From the NCBI GenBank assembly GCA_000421085.1, contig ATWE01000004.1:111218-175217 (forward strand): a stretch of DNA of 64,000 nucleotides, in the 5' to 3' direction. Source of the stretch: Ensifer sp. USDA 6670. GTDB lineage: Bacteria > Pseudomonadota > Alphaproteobacteria > Rhizobiales > Rhizobiaceae. A program made the translations under genes and the position numbers. Positions 39,088 through 50,297 of the stretch are shown here, in pieces (position 1 is the first letter of the stretch; each line of letters begins with the position of its first letter). Under the pieces are notes generated by a model. That model searched no databases, had not been told where the DNA came from, and saw nothing but the letters and a program-made list of their open reading frames with translations.

Positions 39088-39098
39088 CAGCCGTGCTA

Positions 39099-39171
39099 CC
39101 CCTCTGCCATGCCGGCCATCTTCCCGGCAAAGGGAGACCGGCAAGGGGAGATGCCCGGCATGGCAGAGGGG
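39099..39171. repeat. REP-like intergenic palindrome
   Basis: The arms at 39099-39115 and 39155-39171 are a perfect 17-bp inverted repeat (CCCCTCTGCCATGCCGG), with further imperfect pairing of CATCTTCCC and GGGGAGATG inward. The sequence type (CCCCTCTGCC...GCCGGGCATCTCCCC) is a familiar rhizobial intergenic repeat. It lies between the reductase gene and the end of groEL. Confidence 0.82.
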
Positions 39172-39200
39172 GGTGCTGCTGGCCGCATGCGCTCCAGCAC

Positions 39201-39235
39201 TATAAAACAAAAAGGGCGGCTCGAGAGCCGCCCTT
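39201..39235 (-). terminator. Rho-independent terminator of groES-groEL
   Basis: On the minus strand an 11-bp stem (AAGGGCGGCTC/GAGCCGCCCTT, 39212-39222 and 39225-39235) is followed by a T-rich tail (TTTGTTTTATA). It is located 37 bases past the groEL stop. Confidence 0.9.
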
Positions 39236-39271
39236 CAGATCCAGATGGATCGTGCTAAGGCTGTCGCCTTA

Positions 39272-40951
<1,680 letters not shown>

Positions 40952-40985
40952 TCAAATTGCGGAAGTTTGAAGGGTTGCCGGCCGA

Positions 40986-41282
40986 TCAGCCGATCACGCC
41001 CATGATGTCGGCTTCCTTCATGATCAGAAGGTCTTCGCCGTTGATCTTGACTTCGGTGCCGGACCACTTGCCGAACAGGATGCGGTCGCCTGCCTTCACG
41101 TCGAGCGGCACAACCTTGCCGCTTTCGTCACGGGCACCCGAACCGACAGCCACGATTTCGCCTTCCTGCGGCTTTTCCTTAGCGGTGTCCGGAATGATGA
41201 TGCCGCCCTTGGTCTTTTCTTCAGACTCGACGCGGCGGACGACAACGCGGTCGTGCAGCGGACGGAAATTGGTGCTTGCCAT
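40986..41282 (-). CDS. groES: Co-chaperonin GroES
   Basis: 98 residues, the heptameric lid of Gro[35 protein letters not shown] contains the mobile loop, followed by [24 protein letters not shown]. The ATG at 41282 is 58 bases downstream of a CIRCE element, placing the operon under HrcA repression. Confidence 0.98.
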   Translation of the reverse strand: MASTNFRPLHDRVVVRRVESEEKTKGGIIIPDTAKEKPQEGEIVAVGSGARDESGKVVPLDVKAGDRILFGKWSGTEVKINGEDLLIMKEADIMGVIG

Positions 41283-41340
41283 TGTCTAATCCCTCGATCA
41301 AATGACACTGCGGATCACGGATGGACCCGCCAGATGGGTG

Positions 41341-41367
41341 TTAGCACTCATATCAAGCGAGTGCTAG
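41341..41367. promoter_or_regulatory. CIRCE element (HrcA operator)
   Basis: TTAGCACTC (41341-41349), nine bases, GAGTGCTAG (41359-41367). One mismatch (final G) from the canonical TTAGCACTC-N9-GAGTGCTAA. It overlaps the predicted transcription start of groES-groEL, so HrcA binding would block transcription until heat shock. Confidence 0.96.
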
Positions 41368-41375
41368 CGCCAGCC

Positions 41376-41404
41376 GAGATAAGCTTGGCTGTGAAATGAG
41401 TCAA
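41376..41404 (-). promoter_or_regulatory. groES-groEL promoter
   Basis: On the minus strand CTTGACT with TTGACT at 41399-41404, a 17-bp spacer, and TATCTC at 41376-41381. The start of RNA is expected just before the CIRCE element. The CTTGAC -35 box also suits alphaproteobacterial sigma-32 (RpoH), so dual heat-shock control is possible. Confidence 0.65.
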
Positions 41405-41550
41405 GGATTGGCTCAGAGAATTTTTGCCGGCCATGATCGTTGACAGACCGGGCGCACTTTTGTTTGATGAATGCCATGGGGTAAGCGAATGCCTCACGAG
41501 GCGCCATGCCGGAATTTCGCGTCCGCTAGCAATCTAAAGGACGTCGTATC

Positions 41551-42378
41551 ATGGCATCGTTCAACTCCATCTCATCCGAGAAACTCGCTCGTCTCGTCGG
41601 TACTCCCAGGGCACCCGTCCTTATCGATGTGCGCGATGACGACGACTTCGCAGCCGATCACCATCTCGTGCCGGGCTCCTTCCATCGCGCCCATGTGCAC
41701 GTGCCGCAATGGGCCGAGGAATACCGCGGCCGCTGGGTTGTCGTGCTCTGCAGGCATGGTGGCAAGCTCAGCGAGGGTGCCGCCGCGTGGCTGCGTCATT
41801 CAGGCGCGGCTGCGGAGATACTCGACGGCGGTATCGAAGCGTGGCGGGCCGCGGGACTGCCGCTCGTTCCGGTCGCAAGCCTCCCGAATGCAGCCCCTTC
41901 GGGGGGCTCCGTCTGGGTAACCCGATCGCGGCCGAAGATCGACCGCATAGCCTGCCCCTGGCTGATCCGGCGCTTCGTCGATCCGCGTGCCAGGTTTCTT
42001 TTTGTCACGCCGGCGGAGGTCGAGGCGGTCGGCGAGCGCTTCGGTGCGACACCCTTCGACATCGAGGGCGTCTTCTGGAGCCATCGCGGCGAGGAATGTA
42101 CCTTCGACACGATGGTCAAGGAATTCGGTCTCTCGTTCCCGGCGCTGGAGCATGTGGCCCGTATCGTCCGCGGCGCCGACACGGACAGGCGCGACCTGGA
42201 GCCGGAGGCGGCCGGATTGCTTGCCGTTTCGCTCGGCCTGTCGCGCATGTACGCCGATGATCTCGAACAGCTGGAGGCGGGGATGCCGCTTTATGATGCC
42301 CTCTATAGGTGGGCGCGGGATGCAACCCAGGAAAAGCACGATTGGGTATCGCATGGCGGCAAGGGGAAACGCACGTGA
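41551..42378 (+). CDS. ChrB-like chromate resistance protein with N-terminal rhodanese domain
   Basis: 275 residues. A rhodanese-like domain (about 1-105; VVVLCRHGGKLSEGAAAWL carries the cysteine loop) is followed by a ChrB C-terminal-type domain (about 115-265; VTRSRPKIDRIACPWLIRRFVDPRARFLFV, and FSHR-type FDIEGVFWSHRGEECTF). Proteins like this accompany ChrA and are thought to sense or process chromate; the biochemical role is unproven. The start has AATCTAAAGGA ahead. The stop overlaps the chrA start (GTGA). Confidence 0.88.
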   Translation: MASFNSISSEKLARLVGTPRAPVLIDVRDDDDFAADHHLVPGSFHRAHVHVPQWAEEYRGRWVVVLCRHGGKLSEGAAAWLRHSGAAAEILDGGIEAWRAAGLPLVPVASLPNAAPSGGSVWVTRSRPKIDRIACPWLIRRFVDPRARFLFVTPAEVEAVGERFGATPFDIEGVFWSHRGEECTFDTMVKEFGLSFPALEHVARIVRGADTDRRDLEPEAAGLLAVSLGLSRMYADDLEQLEAGMPLYDALYRWARDATQEKHDWVSHGGKGKRT

Positions 42379-43733
42379 ACGAGCAGACAGCCGTGGATGC
42401 CGTGCCCGCGCATCCGTCCTTCGCGGAAGCGGCGAAGGTCTGGGCCAAGATAGGCTTTCTCAGTTTCGGCGGCCCGGCAGGCCAGATCGCGCTGATGCAT
42501 CGGGAGCTGGTCGAGGAGCGTCGCTGGATTTCGGAAAGCCGTTTCCTGCACGCGCTGAACTATTGCATGCTGCTGCCCGGCCCGGAGGCGCAGCAGCTCG
42601 CCACCTATATCGGCTGGCTGCTGCACGGCACGCGCGGCGGCGTCGTGGCGGGCACGCTTTTTGTGATCCCCGGATTTTTCGTCATTCTCGCGCTTTCCTC
42701 CGCCTATGCCCTGTTCCAGGAGACGAACTGGCTCGCGAGCCTCTTTTACGGTCTGAAGGCGGCGGTTCTGGCGATCGTCATCGATGCGCTGGTACGGCTT
42801 TCCCGTCGCGCCCTGCGTACCGGCTTCGATCGCCTCCTTGCATTGCTCGCTTTCCTGGCGCTCTTCGTTTTCGCGCTGCCGTTCCCGCTCGTCGTCATTT
42901 CGGCAGGCGTCCTCGGCTATCTTGCCGCCCGCCAGGCGCCCTCGGGGCGGGAAAACGGCCACCGCGCGAAAGCACCCGATCTGCCTTCCGTCATCGGATC
43001 GGATTTCCCGGAGCAAAAGCCCACCTTTAGGAGGGCGGCGGCGGTCGTCCTGGTCTGGGGTGCCCTCTGGCTCGCGCCTTTCGTCTTCATAGCGGCCGTC
43101 GTGGGCGGAGCAAACGTCTATACCGACATCGGCCTCTTCTTTTCGCAAATGGCGGTCGTCACCTTTGGCGGCGCTTATGCGGTGCTTTCCTACGTCGCAC
43201 AGCAGGCGGTCGAGACTTATCAATGGCTCAGACCCGGCGAGATGGTGGACGGTCTCGCTTTGGCGGAGACGACGCCAGGGCCGCTGGTTCTCGTGCTCGC
43301 ATTTGTCGGCTTCATGGGTGCTTTCCGCGCGCCGGTCGGCGTCGACGCGCTGACGTCCGGCATCCTCGGCGCCACGCTCGCCACCTGGGTGACATTCGTT
43401 CCATGCTTCCTCTGGATATTCCTCGGCGCGCCCTATGTCGAACGGCTGCGCGCCAATGTCGCGCTCTCCGGCGCCCTGTCGGCGATCTCGGCAGCGGTTG
43501 CCGGGGTCATCCTCAACCTCGCGGTCTGGTTCGGCCTCCACGTGCTCTTCGGACGCGTGGAGCGGCTGGAGGCGGGGCCGGTTTCGCTTCCCTATCCGGA
43601 CCTGGCGACGCTCGATCCTGTTGCGTTGTTCCTGACGATCCTGGCGGCGGCCTCGCTGCTTTGGTGGAAACGCGGGATATTCCAGACGCTGGCGATCTGC
43701 GCGGCGGCCGGCGGGCTGCTCGCGCTTTTCTAG
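42375..43733 (+). CDS. chrA: Chromate efflux transporter ChrA
   Basis: 452 residues in two homologous CHR halves: N-half FLSFGGPAGQIALMHRELVEE and LPGPEAQQLATYIGW, C-half VVTFGGAYAVLSYVAQQAVE and LAETTPGPLVLVLAFVG. About ten membrane segments. It exports chromate across the inner membrane by proton motive force. GTG 42375 is chosen because it overlaps the stop of the ChrB-like gene and AAGGGG precedes it. The TAG stop is provided by a CTAG-bounded repeat (copy B). Confidence 0.93.
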   Translation: MNEQTAVDAVPAHPSFAEAAKVWAKIGFLSFGGPAGQIALMHRELVEERRWISESRFLHALNYCMLLPGPEAQQLATYIGWLLHGTRGGVVAGTLFVIPGFFVILALSSAYALFQETNWLASLFYGLKAAVLAIVIDALVRLSRRALRTGFDRLLALLAFLALFVFALPFPLVVISAGVLGYLAARQAPSGRENGHRAKAPDLPSVIGSDFPEQKPTFRRAAAVVLVWGALWLAPFVFIAAVVGGANVYTDIGLFFSQMAVVTFGGAYAVLSYVAQQAVETYQWLRPGEMVDGLALAETTPGPLVLVLAFVGFMGAFRAPVGVDALTSGILGATLATWVTFVPCFLWIFLGAPYVERLRANVALSGALSAISAAVAGVILNLAVWFGLHVLFGRVERLEAGPVSLPYPDLATLDPVALFLTILAAASLLWWKRGIFQTLAICAAAGGLLALF

Positions 43734-43786
43734 AGCGGGATGAGGAAAAGTGTGTGCGGTTTTCCGCCCTTATCCCGCGTCTCAGC
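43730..43786 (+). repeat. CTAG-bounded intergenic element, copy B (5' portion)
   Basis: CTAGAGCGGGATGAGGAAAA and what follows are identical to copy A for its first 40 bases, and match again through TATCCCGCGTCTCA with three differences; the remainder of the element is lost or diverged. The stem GCGGGAT/ATCCCGC and inner GCGG/CCGC hairpin are kept. The chrA stop codon TAG (43731-43733) is part of the leading CTAG. Confidence 0.85.
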
Positions 43787-43903
43787 TTTTCCTGGCACAG
43801 CTTTAAAACCTTGGGAAGCGCCGCGTTTTTCTCGGAGTGAGGCTTGTATTCTTGCCACATCCTTGCGATGTCAGCCGGAAAGCCGAGTTTGCAGGAAGCC
43901 AGC

Positions 43904-44752
43904 ATGGCCGTCAGGATCAACAGTTTTCGGGAAATCGCCGGTCGCTACGACGTGGTCCTTTGCGACGTCTGGGGTGTGCTTCACAACGGCGTTCAAGCCT
44001 TTGCATCCGCCTGCGAAGCGCTTGCCGAGGCGCGCGCCCAGGGGCTGACCGTCGTTCTCATCACCAATTCACCCCGGCCGCATCCGGGCGTCACGGTGCA
44101 GATCCGCGGCCTCGGCGTCCCCGACGAAGCCTATGACCGTATCGTCACCTCCGGCGACGTGACGCAGTCGCTGATTGCGGCGGCCGACAAACGCATCTTC
44201 TTTATCGGGGCCGACCGGGATCTGCCGCTGCTTGAAGGGCTCGCCACCGAGATCGTATCCGCCGACGAGGCCGAGACGATCGTCTGTGCCGGCTTCTACG
44301 ATGACGAGACCGAGACGCCCGAGCACTACCGCGCGACGCTGACGGGGCTCGCCAAGCGGAAAATACCATTCATCTGCGCCAACCCCGATCTTGTCGTGGA
44401 GCGCGGACATAGGCTCATCCCCTGTGCCGGTGCCATCGCCAAACTCTATGAAGAGCTCGGCGGCGAGGCCCGCATTGCCGGCAAGCCCTATATTTCGATC
44501 TATCGCGCCGCTCTCGCGGAGGCCAGGGCCGCCAGGGGTGCTTTCGATCCTTCGCGCGTCATCGCCATCGGTGACGGGATGCCGACCGACGTCAAGGGCG
44601 CGCAGGACGCCGGCTTCGACCTGCTCTACATCAGCGCGGGCATCCATGCGCAGGAATACATGCACGAAAGCCGCACCGACGAAGCGAGGCTCATGGCCTT
44701 TCTGAGGCAGAATGGGGCTCAGCCGAAATGGTGGATGCCGCGGCTGGCATGA
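43904..44752 (+). CDS. HAD-superfamily hydrolase, class IIA (TIGR01459 type)
   Basis: 282 residues. HAD motif I is VLCDVWGVLHNG (Asp nucleophile), motif II ITNSPRPHPG, and motif III IGDGMPTDVKGAQDAG. Class IIA caps act on small phosphorylated metabolites. The family sits next to ribF in many alphaproteobacteria, which raises a possible link to flavin nucleotide metabolism, but no substrate is known. ATG 43904 has AGGAAG six bases ahead; upstream in-frame ATGs at 43844 and 43868 are weaker. It is 13 bases ahead of ribF. Confidence 0.9.
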   Translation: MAVRINSFREIAGRYDVVLCDVWGVLHNGVQAFASACEALAEARAQGLTVVLITNSPRPHPGVTVQIRGLGVPDEAYDRIVTSGDVTQSLIAAADKRIFFIGADRDLPLLEGLATEIVSADEAETIVCAGFYDDETETPEHYRATLTGLAKRKIPFICANPDLVVERGHRLIPCAGAIAKLYEELGGEARIAGKPYISIYRAALAEARAARGAFDPSRVIAIGDGMPTDVKGAQDAGFDLLYISAGIHAQEYMHESRTDEARLMAFLRQNGAQPKWWMPRLA

Positions 44753-44765
44753 CGGGACGATCGGC

Positions 44766-45749
44766 ATGACCGTTTTTCACCGCAACGAGACCCGCGATCC
44801 GCTGCCCCGACATCTTCGCGGCGGTGTCGTCGCGATCGGCAATTTCGACGGCGTGCACCGCGGCCATCAGTCGGTGCTGAACCGCGCGCTGGAGGAGGCG
44901 GTGAAGCGAGCCGTTCCGGCGCTCGTGCTCACCTTCGAGCCGCATCCGCGTACCGTGTTCCGGCCCGACACGCCCGTATTCCGCCTCACCCCGGCACCGC
45001 TGAAAGCCCGCATCCTCGAGGGAATGGGCTTCGGTGCCGTCATCGAATATCCTTTCGACCGGAGCTTTTCGGAGCTTTCGGCCTCCGACTTCATTCATAG
45101 CATCCTTCGCGAATGGCTGCATGCCTCCCATGTCGTCACGGGTTTCGATTTCCATTTCGGCAAGGGGCGGGAAGGCGGGCCGGCCTTCCTGATGGCGGCC
45201 GGGGAGCGCGAGGGATTCGGTGTGACGCTCGTGGATGCCTTCCGCGACGAAAACGCCGCCGTCATTTCCTCGAGTTTTATTCGCTCGCTGCTTGCCGAGG
45301 GCGACGTTTCGCACGCGGCCGGGCTGCTTGGCTATCGCTACACGGTCGAAGCCGAGGTCATCGACGGCAAGAAGCTCGGCCGCACGCTCGGCTATCCGAC
45401 GGCGAACATGCGCCTGCCGCCCGAGGCGGAGCTGAAAAGCGGCATCTATGCGGTGCGTTTCCGCAGGGCGGACGGGTCGCTCCATGATGGTGTCGCAAGC
45501 TTCGGCCGTCGCCCGACTGTCGACAGCGACGGCGAAGCCCTGCTGGAGACCTTCGTTTTCGATTTCTCCGCGGATCTCTACGGCGAGATCTGTGCGGTAT
45601 CCTTCTTCGGCCGATTGCGCGACGAACTCAAGTTCGACGGTCTGGAGCCATTGATGGTTCAAATGCGCAAGGACGAGAGCGAGGCGCGCGGGCTGCTTGC
45701 GGGCGTTCAGCCCCTGAGCGAGATCGACCGCGGGCTCAATTTCGCCTGA
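44766..45749 (+). CDS. ribF: Bifunctional riboflavin kinase/FAD synthetase
   Basis: Converts riboflavin to FMN and FMN to FAD. 327 residues: the nucleotidyltransferase half has AIGNFDGVHRGHQ and LTFEPHPRTVF; the flavokinase half has VIDGKKLGRTLGYPTANM and GVASFGRRPTVD. ATG 44766 is chosen because it begins the fold and avoids overlap with the upstream gene. No FMN riboswitch structure is evident, since it is cotranscribed with the HAD gene. Confidence 0.96.
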   Translation: MTVFHRNETRDPLPRHLRGGVVAIGNFDGVHRGHQSVLNRALEEAVKRAVPALVLTFEPHPRTVFRPDTPVFRLTPAPLKARILEGMGFGAVIEYPFDRSFSELSASDFIHSILREWLHASHVVTGFDFHFGKGREGGPAFLMAAGEREGFGVTLVDAFRDENAAVISSSFIRSLLAEGDVSHAAGLLGYRYTVEAEVIDGKKLGRTLGYPTANMRLPPEAELKSGIYAVRFRRADGSLHDGVASFGRRPTVDSDGEALLETFVFDFSADLYGEICAVSFFGRLRDELKFDGLEPLMVQMRKDESEARGLLAGVQPLSEIDRGLNFA

Positions 45750-46030
45750 GCGGCGGCAGGGCCTGTGCCACCCGATGCGTCAAAGATTTCGGGCATGTGC
45801 GGCCGGCGGACCTTTTCAAAAGACGGAAAACGCCTTAAAGAACCGGCCACATGACCCGGTTCCATCGAGTGATCATCGATCAGCGAATTATTGGCCCGGC
45901 TTTCCGCGCGCTCTAGTCTGCGCCGGAAGGTCCGGGATTTCGGCGTTTCAACGCCCCCATTCATCTTCGAGATTACCGAACCCTTCCGCCTGCGTGACTG
46001 CCCCGCGCGGAAAAGACGAATGCGAAAACC

Positions 46031-48940
46031 ATGACCGAGACCGCTGAAAAGATCGACTATTCTTCCACTCTTTACCTGCCGCAGACGGACTTTCCGATGC
46101 GGGCCGGCCTGCCGCAGAAGGAGCCGGAGACCGTCGCCCGCTGGCAGAAGATGGAGCTTTACAAAAAGCTCCGCGCGTCCGCTGCCGGCCGCGAGAAGTT
46201 CGTCCTGCACGACGGCCCTCCCTATGCCAACGGCAACATCCATATCGGCCACGCGCTGAACAAGATCCTCAAGGATGTGATCAACCGCTCGTTCCAGATG
46301 CGCGGCTTCGATGCCAATTACGTGCCGGGCTGGGACTGCCACGGTCTTCCGATCGAGTGGAAGATCGAGGAAAAGTACCGCGAGAAAGGCAAGAACAAGG
46401 ACGAGGTGCCGGTCAACGAATTCCGTAAGGAATGCCGTGAATTCGCCAGCGGCTGGATCGGGATTCAGACCGAGGAATTCAAGCGCCTCGGCATCGAGGG
46501 CGACTTCGAAAACCCCTACACCACGATGAACTTCCACGCGGAAGCGCGCATCGCCGGCGAGCTGATGAAGATCGCCAAGTCGGGTCAGCTCTATCGCGGC
46601 TCAAAGCCGGTCATGTGGTCCGTCGTCGAGCGTACCGCACTTGCCGAGGCCGAGGTCGAATATGCCGACGTCGAAAGCGATATGATCTGGGTAAAGTTCC
46701 CGGTGACCGAGTGGCCCGAAGCGCTTGCCGGCGCCTTTGTCGTCATCTGGACGACGACCCCTTGGACGATCCCCGGCAACCGCGCGATCGCCTATTCGTC
46801 GCGATACGCCTATGGACTCTATGAGGTCGCGACCGCCGAGAACGACTACGGCCCGCAGCCGGGCGAGAGGCTGATCTTCGCCAAGCGCCTGGCGGACGAG
46901 TCGGCGGCCAAGGCGAAAGTCACGTTCAATTTCGTACGCGATGTCGAAGCGGGCGAACTGGCGGCGATCACTTGCGCCCATCCGCTCCACGGCCTCGGCG
47001 GAGGCTACGCCTTCAGCGTGCCGCTCCTCGATGGCGAGCACGTCACCGACGATGCCGGCACCGGCTTCGTCCACACGGCGCCGAGCCATGGTCGCGAAGA
47101 CTTCGAGGCATGGATGGACAATGTCCGTCTCCTCGAGGAACGCGGCATCTCGTCCACGATCCCGTTCCCGGTCGACGACGCCGGCTATTTCACCGCCGAC
47201 GCCCCCGGTTTCGGTCCGGATGCGGAAGGCGGCGCCGGCCGTGTCATCGACGACAAGGGCAAGAAGGGTGACGCCAATGAGCGCGTCATCAAGGCTCTGA
47301 TCGGCCGTCACGCACTCTTCGCGCGCGGCCGGTTGAAGCATTCCTATCCGCATTCCTGGCGGTCGAAGAAGCCGGTCATCTTCCGCAATACGCCGCAATG
47401 GTTCGTGACCATGGACAAGGATTTCGGCGACGGCACGACGCTGCGCTCGCGCGCGTTGAACGCGATCGACGGAACCCGCTTCGTGCCCGGCGCCGGCCAG
47501 AACCGTCTCCGGGCGATGATCGAGCAGCGCCCCGACTGGGTGCTTTCGCGCCAGCGCGCCTGGGGTGTGCCGATCGCGATCTTCGCCGACGATGAAGGCG
47601 AAATCCTGGTAGACGACGAGGTCAATGCCCGCATCCTCGACGCCTTCGAAAAGGAAGGAGCGGACGCGTGGTTCGCCGAAGGCGCGAAAGAGCGCTTCCT
47701 CGGCAACGACCACGACCATGCCCGCTGGCACCAGGTCACGGACATCCTCGACGTATGGTTCGATTCCGGCTCGACGCACACCTTCACGCTGGAGGACCGT
47801 CCGGACCTGAAATGGCCGGCCGACGTATACCTCGAAGGCTCCGACCAGCACCGCGGGTGGTTCCATTCCTCGCTGCTCGAAAGCTGCGCGACGCGCGGTC
47901 GCGCGCCCTACAACGCCGTCATCACCCATGGTTTCACCATGGATGAGAAGGGCGAGAAGATGTCGAAGTCGAAGGGCAATACCGTCACGCCCCAGGAGGT
48001 GATGAAGGATGCAGGCGCCGACATCCTGCGCCTCTGGGTCATGACGACGGACTATTGGGAAGATCAGCGCCTCGGCAAGACCATCATCCAGACGAACATC
48101 GACGCATACCGCAAGCTGCGCAACACGATCCGCTGGATGCTCGGCACGCTCGCCCACGACAAGGGCGAGGCCGTGGCACTTTCCGACATGCCGGAACTCG
48201 AAAGGCTGATGCTGCATCGTCTTGCTGAACTCGACCGGCTGGTGCGCGAAGGCTACGACGCCTTCGACTTCAAGAGGATCGCCCGGGCGCTCGTCGATTT
48301 CTCGAATGTCGAACTCTCGGCCTTCTATTTTGATATCCGCAAGGATGCGCTTTACTGCGACGCACCTTCGTCGCTGCGCCGCCGCGCGGCCCTGCAGGTC
48401 ATCCGCACTCTTTTCGATTGCCTGGTAACCTGGCTTGCACCCATGCTGCCCTTCACCGCGGAGGAGGCCTGGCTTTCGCGCAACCCGCAAGCAGTCTCCG
48501 TGCATCTCGAACAGTTCCCAACGGTCCCGGCGGAATGGCGCGACGACGCGCTCGCCGAGAAGTGGCGGAAGATCCGCGAAGTCCGCAAGGTGGTGACCGG
48601 TGCACTCGAGATCGAGCGCAAGGAAAAGCGCATAGGCTCTTCGCTGGAGGCGGCGCCGGCCGTCCATGTCGCCGATCCGGATCTGCTCCAGGCGCTCAGC
48701 GGCCAGGACTTCGCCGAGATCTGCATCACCTCGGCAATCGAAGTCGACGGCGGCGACGGCCCGCAGGATGCGTTCAGGCTGCCGGACGTCGCGAAAGTCA
48801 GCGTCGTACCGAAACTAGCCGAGGGCCTCAAATGCGCCCGCTCCTGGCGAATCACCACCGATGTCGGGTCCGATCCGCTCTATCCGGACGTCTCCGCGCG
48901 CGACGCGGCCGCCCTGCGGGAGCTCGGCTTCAAGCCGTAA
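46031..48940 (+). CDS. ileS: Isoleucyl-tRNA synthetase
   Basis: Class I synthetase, 969 residues. HIGH is at 71-74 ([10 protein letters not shown]), KMSKS at 643-647, with a large CP1 editing domain ([32 protein letters not shown]). The C-terminal zinc-finger region is degenerate: KCARSW keeps one Cys of the usual CxxC and the second pair is gone, as in other alphaproteobacterial IleS. The 281-base region ahead shows no T-box leader. ATG 46031 gives the family start. Confidence 0.97.
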   Translation: MTETAEKIDYSSTLYLPQTDFPMRAGLPQKEPETVARWQKMELYKKLRASAAGREKFVLHDGPPYANGNIHIGHALNKILKDVINRSFQMRGFDANYVPGWDCHGLPIEWKIEEKYREKGKNKDEVPVNEFRKECREFASGWIGIQTEEFKRLGIEGDFENPYTTMNFHAEARIAGELMKIAKSGQLYRGSKPVMWSVVERTALAEAEVEYADVESDMIWVKFPVTEWPEALAGAFVVIWTTTPWTIPGNRAIAYSSRYAYGLYEVATAENDYGPQPGERLIFAKRLADESAAKAKVTFNFVRDVEAGELAAITCAHPLHGLGGGYAFSVPLLDGEHVTDDAGTGFVHTAPSHGREDFEAWMDNVRLLEERGISSTIPFPVDDAGYFTADAPGFGPDAEGGAGRVIDDKGKKGDANERVIKALIGRHALFARGRLKHSYPHSWRSKKPVIFRNTPQWFVTMDKDFGDGTTLRSRALNAIDGTRFVPGAGQNRLRAMIEQRPDWVLSRQRAWGVPIAIFADDEGEILVDDEVNARILDAFEKEGADAWFAEGAKERFLGNDHDHARWHQVTDILDVWFDSGSTHTFTLEDRPDLKWPADVYLEGSDQHRGWFHSSLLESCATRGRAPYNAVITHGFTMDEKGEKMSKSKGNTVTPQEVMKDAGADILRLWVMTTDYWEDQRLGKTIIQTNIDAYRKLRNTIRWMLGTLAHDKGEAVALSDMPELERLMLHRLAELDRLVREGYDAFDFKRIARALVDFSNVELSAFYFDIRKDALYCDAPSSLRRRAALQVIRTLFDCLVTWLAPMLPFTAEEAWLSRNPQAVSVHLEQFPTVPAEWRDDALAEKWRKIREVRKVVTGALEIERKEKRIGSSLEAAPAVHVADPDLLQALSGQDFAEICITSAIEVDGGDGPQDAFRLPDVAKVSVVPKLAEGLKCARSWRITTDVGSDPLYPDVSARDAAALRELGFKP

Positions 48941-48948
48941 TCGATCGG

Positions 48949-48988
48949 TTTACCGGGTGAATTGCACTCAGGCTCTTCATCCGGTAAA
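48949..48988 (+). terminator. Stem-loop after ileS
   Basis: A 13-bp stem with one G-T pair (TTTACCGGGTGAA at 48949-48961 with TTCATCCGGTAAA at 48976-48988) with a 14-nt loop. No long T-run follows. It separates ileS from the lipoprotein gene. Confidence 0.65.
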
Positions 48989-49073
48989 ACCTGCCCGAAA
49001 TTTGGCGGATTTTTCCGCCATGGGGCGCTGAATGGCCGTTTCATGCGAGACGCGGCCGGCTGGAAGGAATTTC

Positions 49074-49694
49074 ATGGGAATGACGCGAGAGTTGCGAGTG
49101 GCCGCCGGCATTGCCGCCATCCTGGCGGGAGGCCTGTTGCTTTCCGGCTGCATCGGCGGCCCGACCTACGGCACGGACAAGACGGCTGGCGAGCATTTGC
49201 TCGACGACCTCGGCAGCGCGGTCAGCCTCGCTCCCGCGAAGAAGGATCCGGTCAAGTATCAGCCGCGCCCCGGTTTGGTGCTGCCGCCGCAACAGCAGCA
49301 GACCGCTCTGGTCGAGCCGCAGCAGTCGCTCGCAAGCCGCGAGGCCAACCCGGCCTGGGTCGAGTCTCCCGAAGAGACGCGCGCGCGTCTGCGCGAAGAG
49401 GCGGACGCCAACAAGAACGATCCCAACTACGTCTCGCCGCTGGCGAAAGCGAATGCCAACGGCCGCCGCCTTTCGGCCAAGGAGCAGCAGGAGGCCTATC
49501 GTGAGGCGCGCAAGATCGAGCAGGGCGCCTATTCGGACAAGCGCCGCTTCCTGAGCGACCCGCCGCTCGAATACCGCCGTCTGCCGGAGGGTTCCGAAGC
49601 CGATCTCGGTGAACCTGAAAAGGACAAGGCTCGCCGCCGCAAGAAGGAGGCGCAGATCAAGAACTCCGGAAGCAAGTGGTACTGGCCGTTTTAG
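49074..49694 (+). CDS. Putative lipoprotein
   Basis: 206 residues. Hydrophobic N-terminus ending LLLSGC, a lipobox with acylation at Cys. After that the protein is hydrophilic, rich in Gln/Pro/Glu/Lys and ends KKEAQIKNSGSKWYWPF. No catalytic domain is recognisable. It is an expected envelope lipoprotein conserved among rhizobia. ATG 49074 lies after GAAGGAA; ATG 49080 is also possible. Its TAG stop is the leading edge of repeat copy C. Confidence 0.82.
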   Translation: MGMTRELRVAAGIAAILAGGLLLSGCIGGPTYGTDKTAGEHLLDDLGSAVSLAPAKKDPVKYQPRPGLVLPPQQQQTALVEPQQSLASREANPAWVESPEETRARLREEADANKNDPNYVSPLAKANANGRRLSAKEQQEAYREARKIEQGAYSDKRRFLSDPPLEYRRLPEGSEADLGEPEKDKARRRKKEAQIKNSGSKWYWPF

Positions 49695-49763
49695 AGCGGA
49701 ATGAGACAGTGCGCGCGGTTCCGCTCGCATCCAAGTTTTGGAATTGGTCCTGAAGGGCTCTAA
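49691..49763 (+). repeat. CTAG-type intergenic element, copy C (degenerate)
   Basis: Starts TTAGAGCGGAATGAG and ends GGGCTCTAA, so TTAGAGC/GCTCTAA form terminal inverted repeats. The inside matches copies A and B in part (GCGGTTCCGC, GCATCC, TTGGAAT). It fills the whole gap between the lipoprotein stop (TAG at 49692-49694) and the GNAT start at 49767, and its GAAGGG would act as ribosome site. Confidence 0.7.
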
Positions 49764-49766
49764 GCC

Positions 49767-50246
49767 ATGGCTATCAGCATTCGCGATGCCGTTCCCGGTG
49801 ACGTTGCTACGATCCTCCGTTTCATCACGGAACTCGCAACTTACGAAAAGGCGCCGCAGGAGGTCGAGGCGACCGTCGAGCGCGTGCACGAGTCGCTCTT
49901 CGGAGCCGATGCCGTCGCGCGCGCCGTGATCTGCGAGGCCGACGGCAAGCCCGCGGGCTTTGCCATCTGGTTCTACAGCTATTCCACCTGGCAGGCACGC
50001 AAGGGGCTTTATCTGGAGGATCTTTACGTCTCGCCGGAGTTTAGGGGCTCGGGCGCCGGCAAGGCGCTGCTGAAGCACCTGGCGCGGACGGCAGTCGCGG
50101 AAGGCTGCGGCCGCTTCGAGTGGAGCGTGCTTGACTGGAACGAGCCCGCCATCCGCGTCTATGAGGCCGTCGGCGCGGAGCCCATGTCGGAATGGACGCG
50201 TTACCGGCTCGCCGGCAAGGGGCTGGAAGCGTTCGCAGCGGGCTGA
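49767..50246 (+). CDS. GNAT-family N-acetyltransferase
   Basis: 159 residues. The acetyl-CoA loop is LYVSPEFRGSGAGKALLKHL (motif R/QxxGxG/A); the N-terminus AISIRDAVPGDVATILRFI and the FEWSVLDWNEPAIRVYEAVGA end resemble spermidine/diamine acetyltransferase-like members. The acceptor is unknown. Preceded entirely by a repeat element with a GAAGGG ribosome site. Confidence 0.9.
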   Translation: MAISIRDAVPGDVATILRFITELATYEKAPQEVEATVERVHESLFGADAVARAVICEADGKPAGFAIWFYSYSTWQARKGLYLEDLYVSPEFRGSGAGKALLKHLARTAVAEGCGRFEWSVLDWNEPAIRVYEAVGAEPMSEWTRYRLAGKGLEAFAAG

Positions 50247-50297
50247 CACGTCACGCGCCCTCGGGAAATCGCTATACAGTTTTCCCCGAGGTACTTT

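Noticed and set aside
44712..44765. FMN riboswitch ahead of ribF
   Set aside because: Only 13 bases separate the HAD gene from ribF, and no RFN-type conserved sequence is present.
45750..46030. T-box leader ahead of ileS
   Set aside because: No T-box consensus (AGGGTGGNACCGCG) or matching specifier stem is visible, and T-boxes are not expected in this group.
46601..48667. 688-codon open frame on the minus strand
   Set aside because: It is the antisense of ileS. High GC in third positions removes stop codons in the opposite strand; the translation has no domain and the ileS protein is complete.
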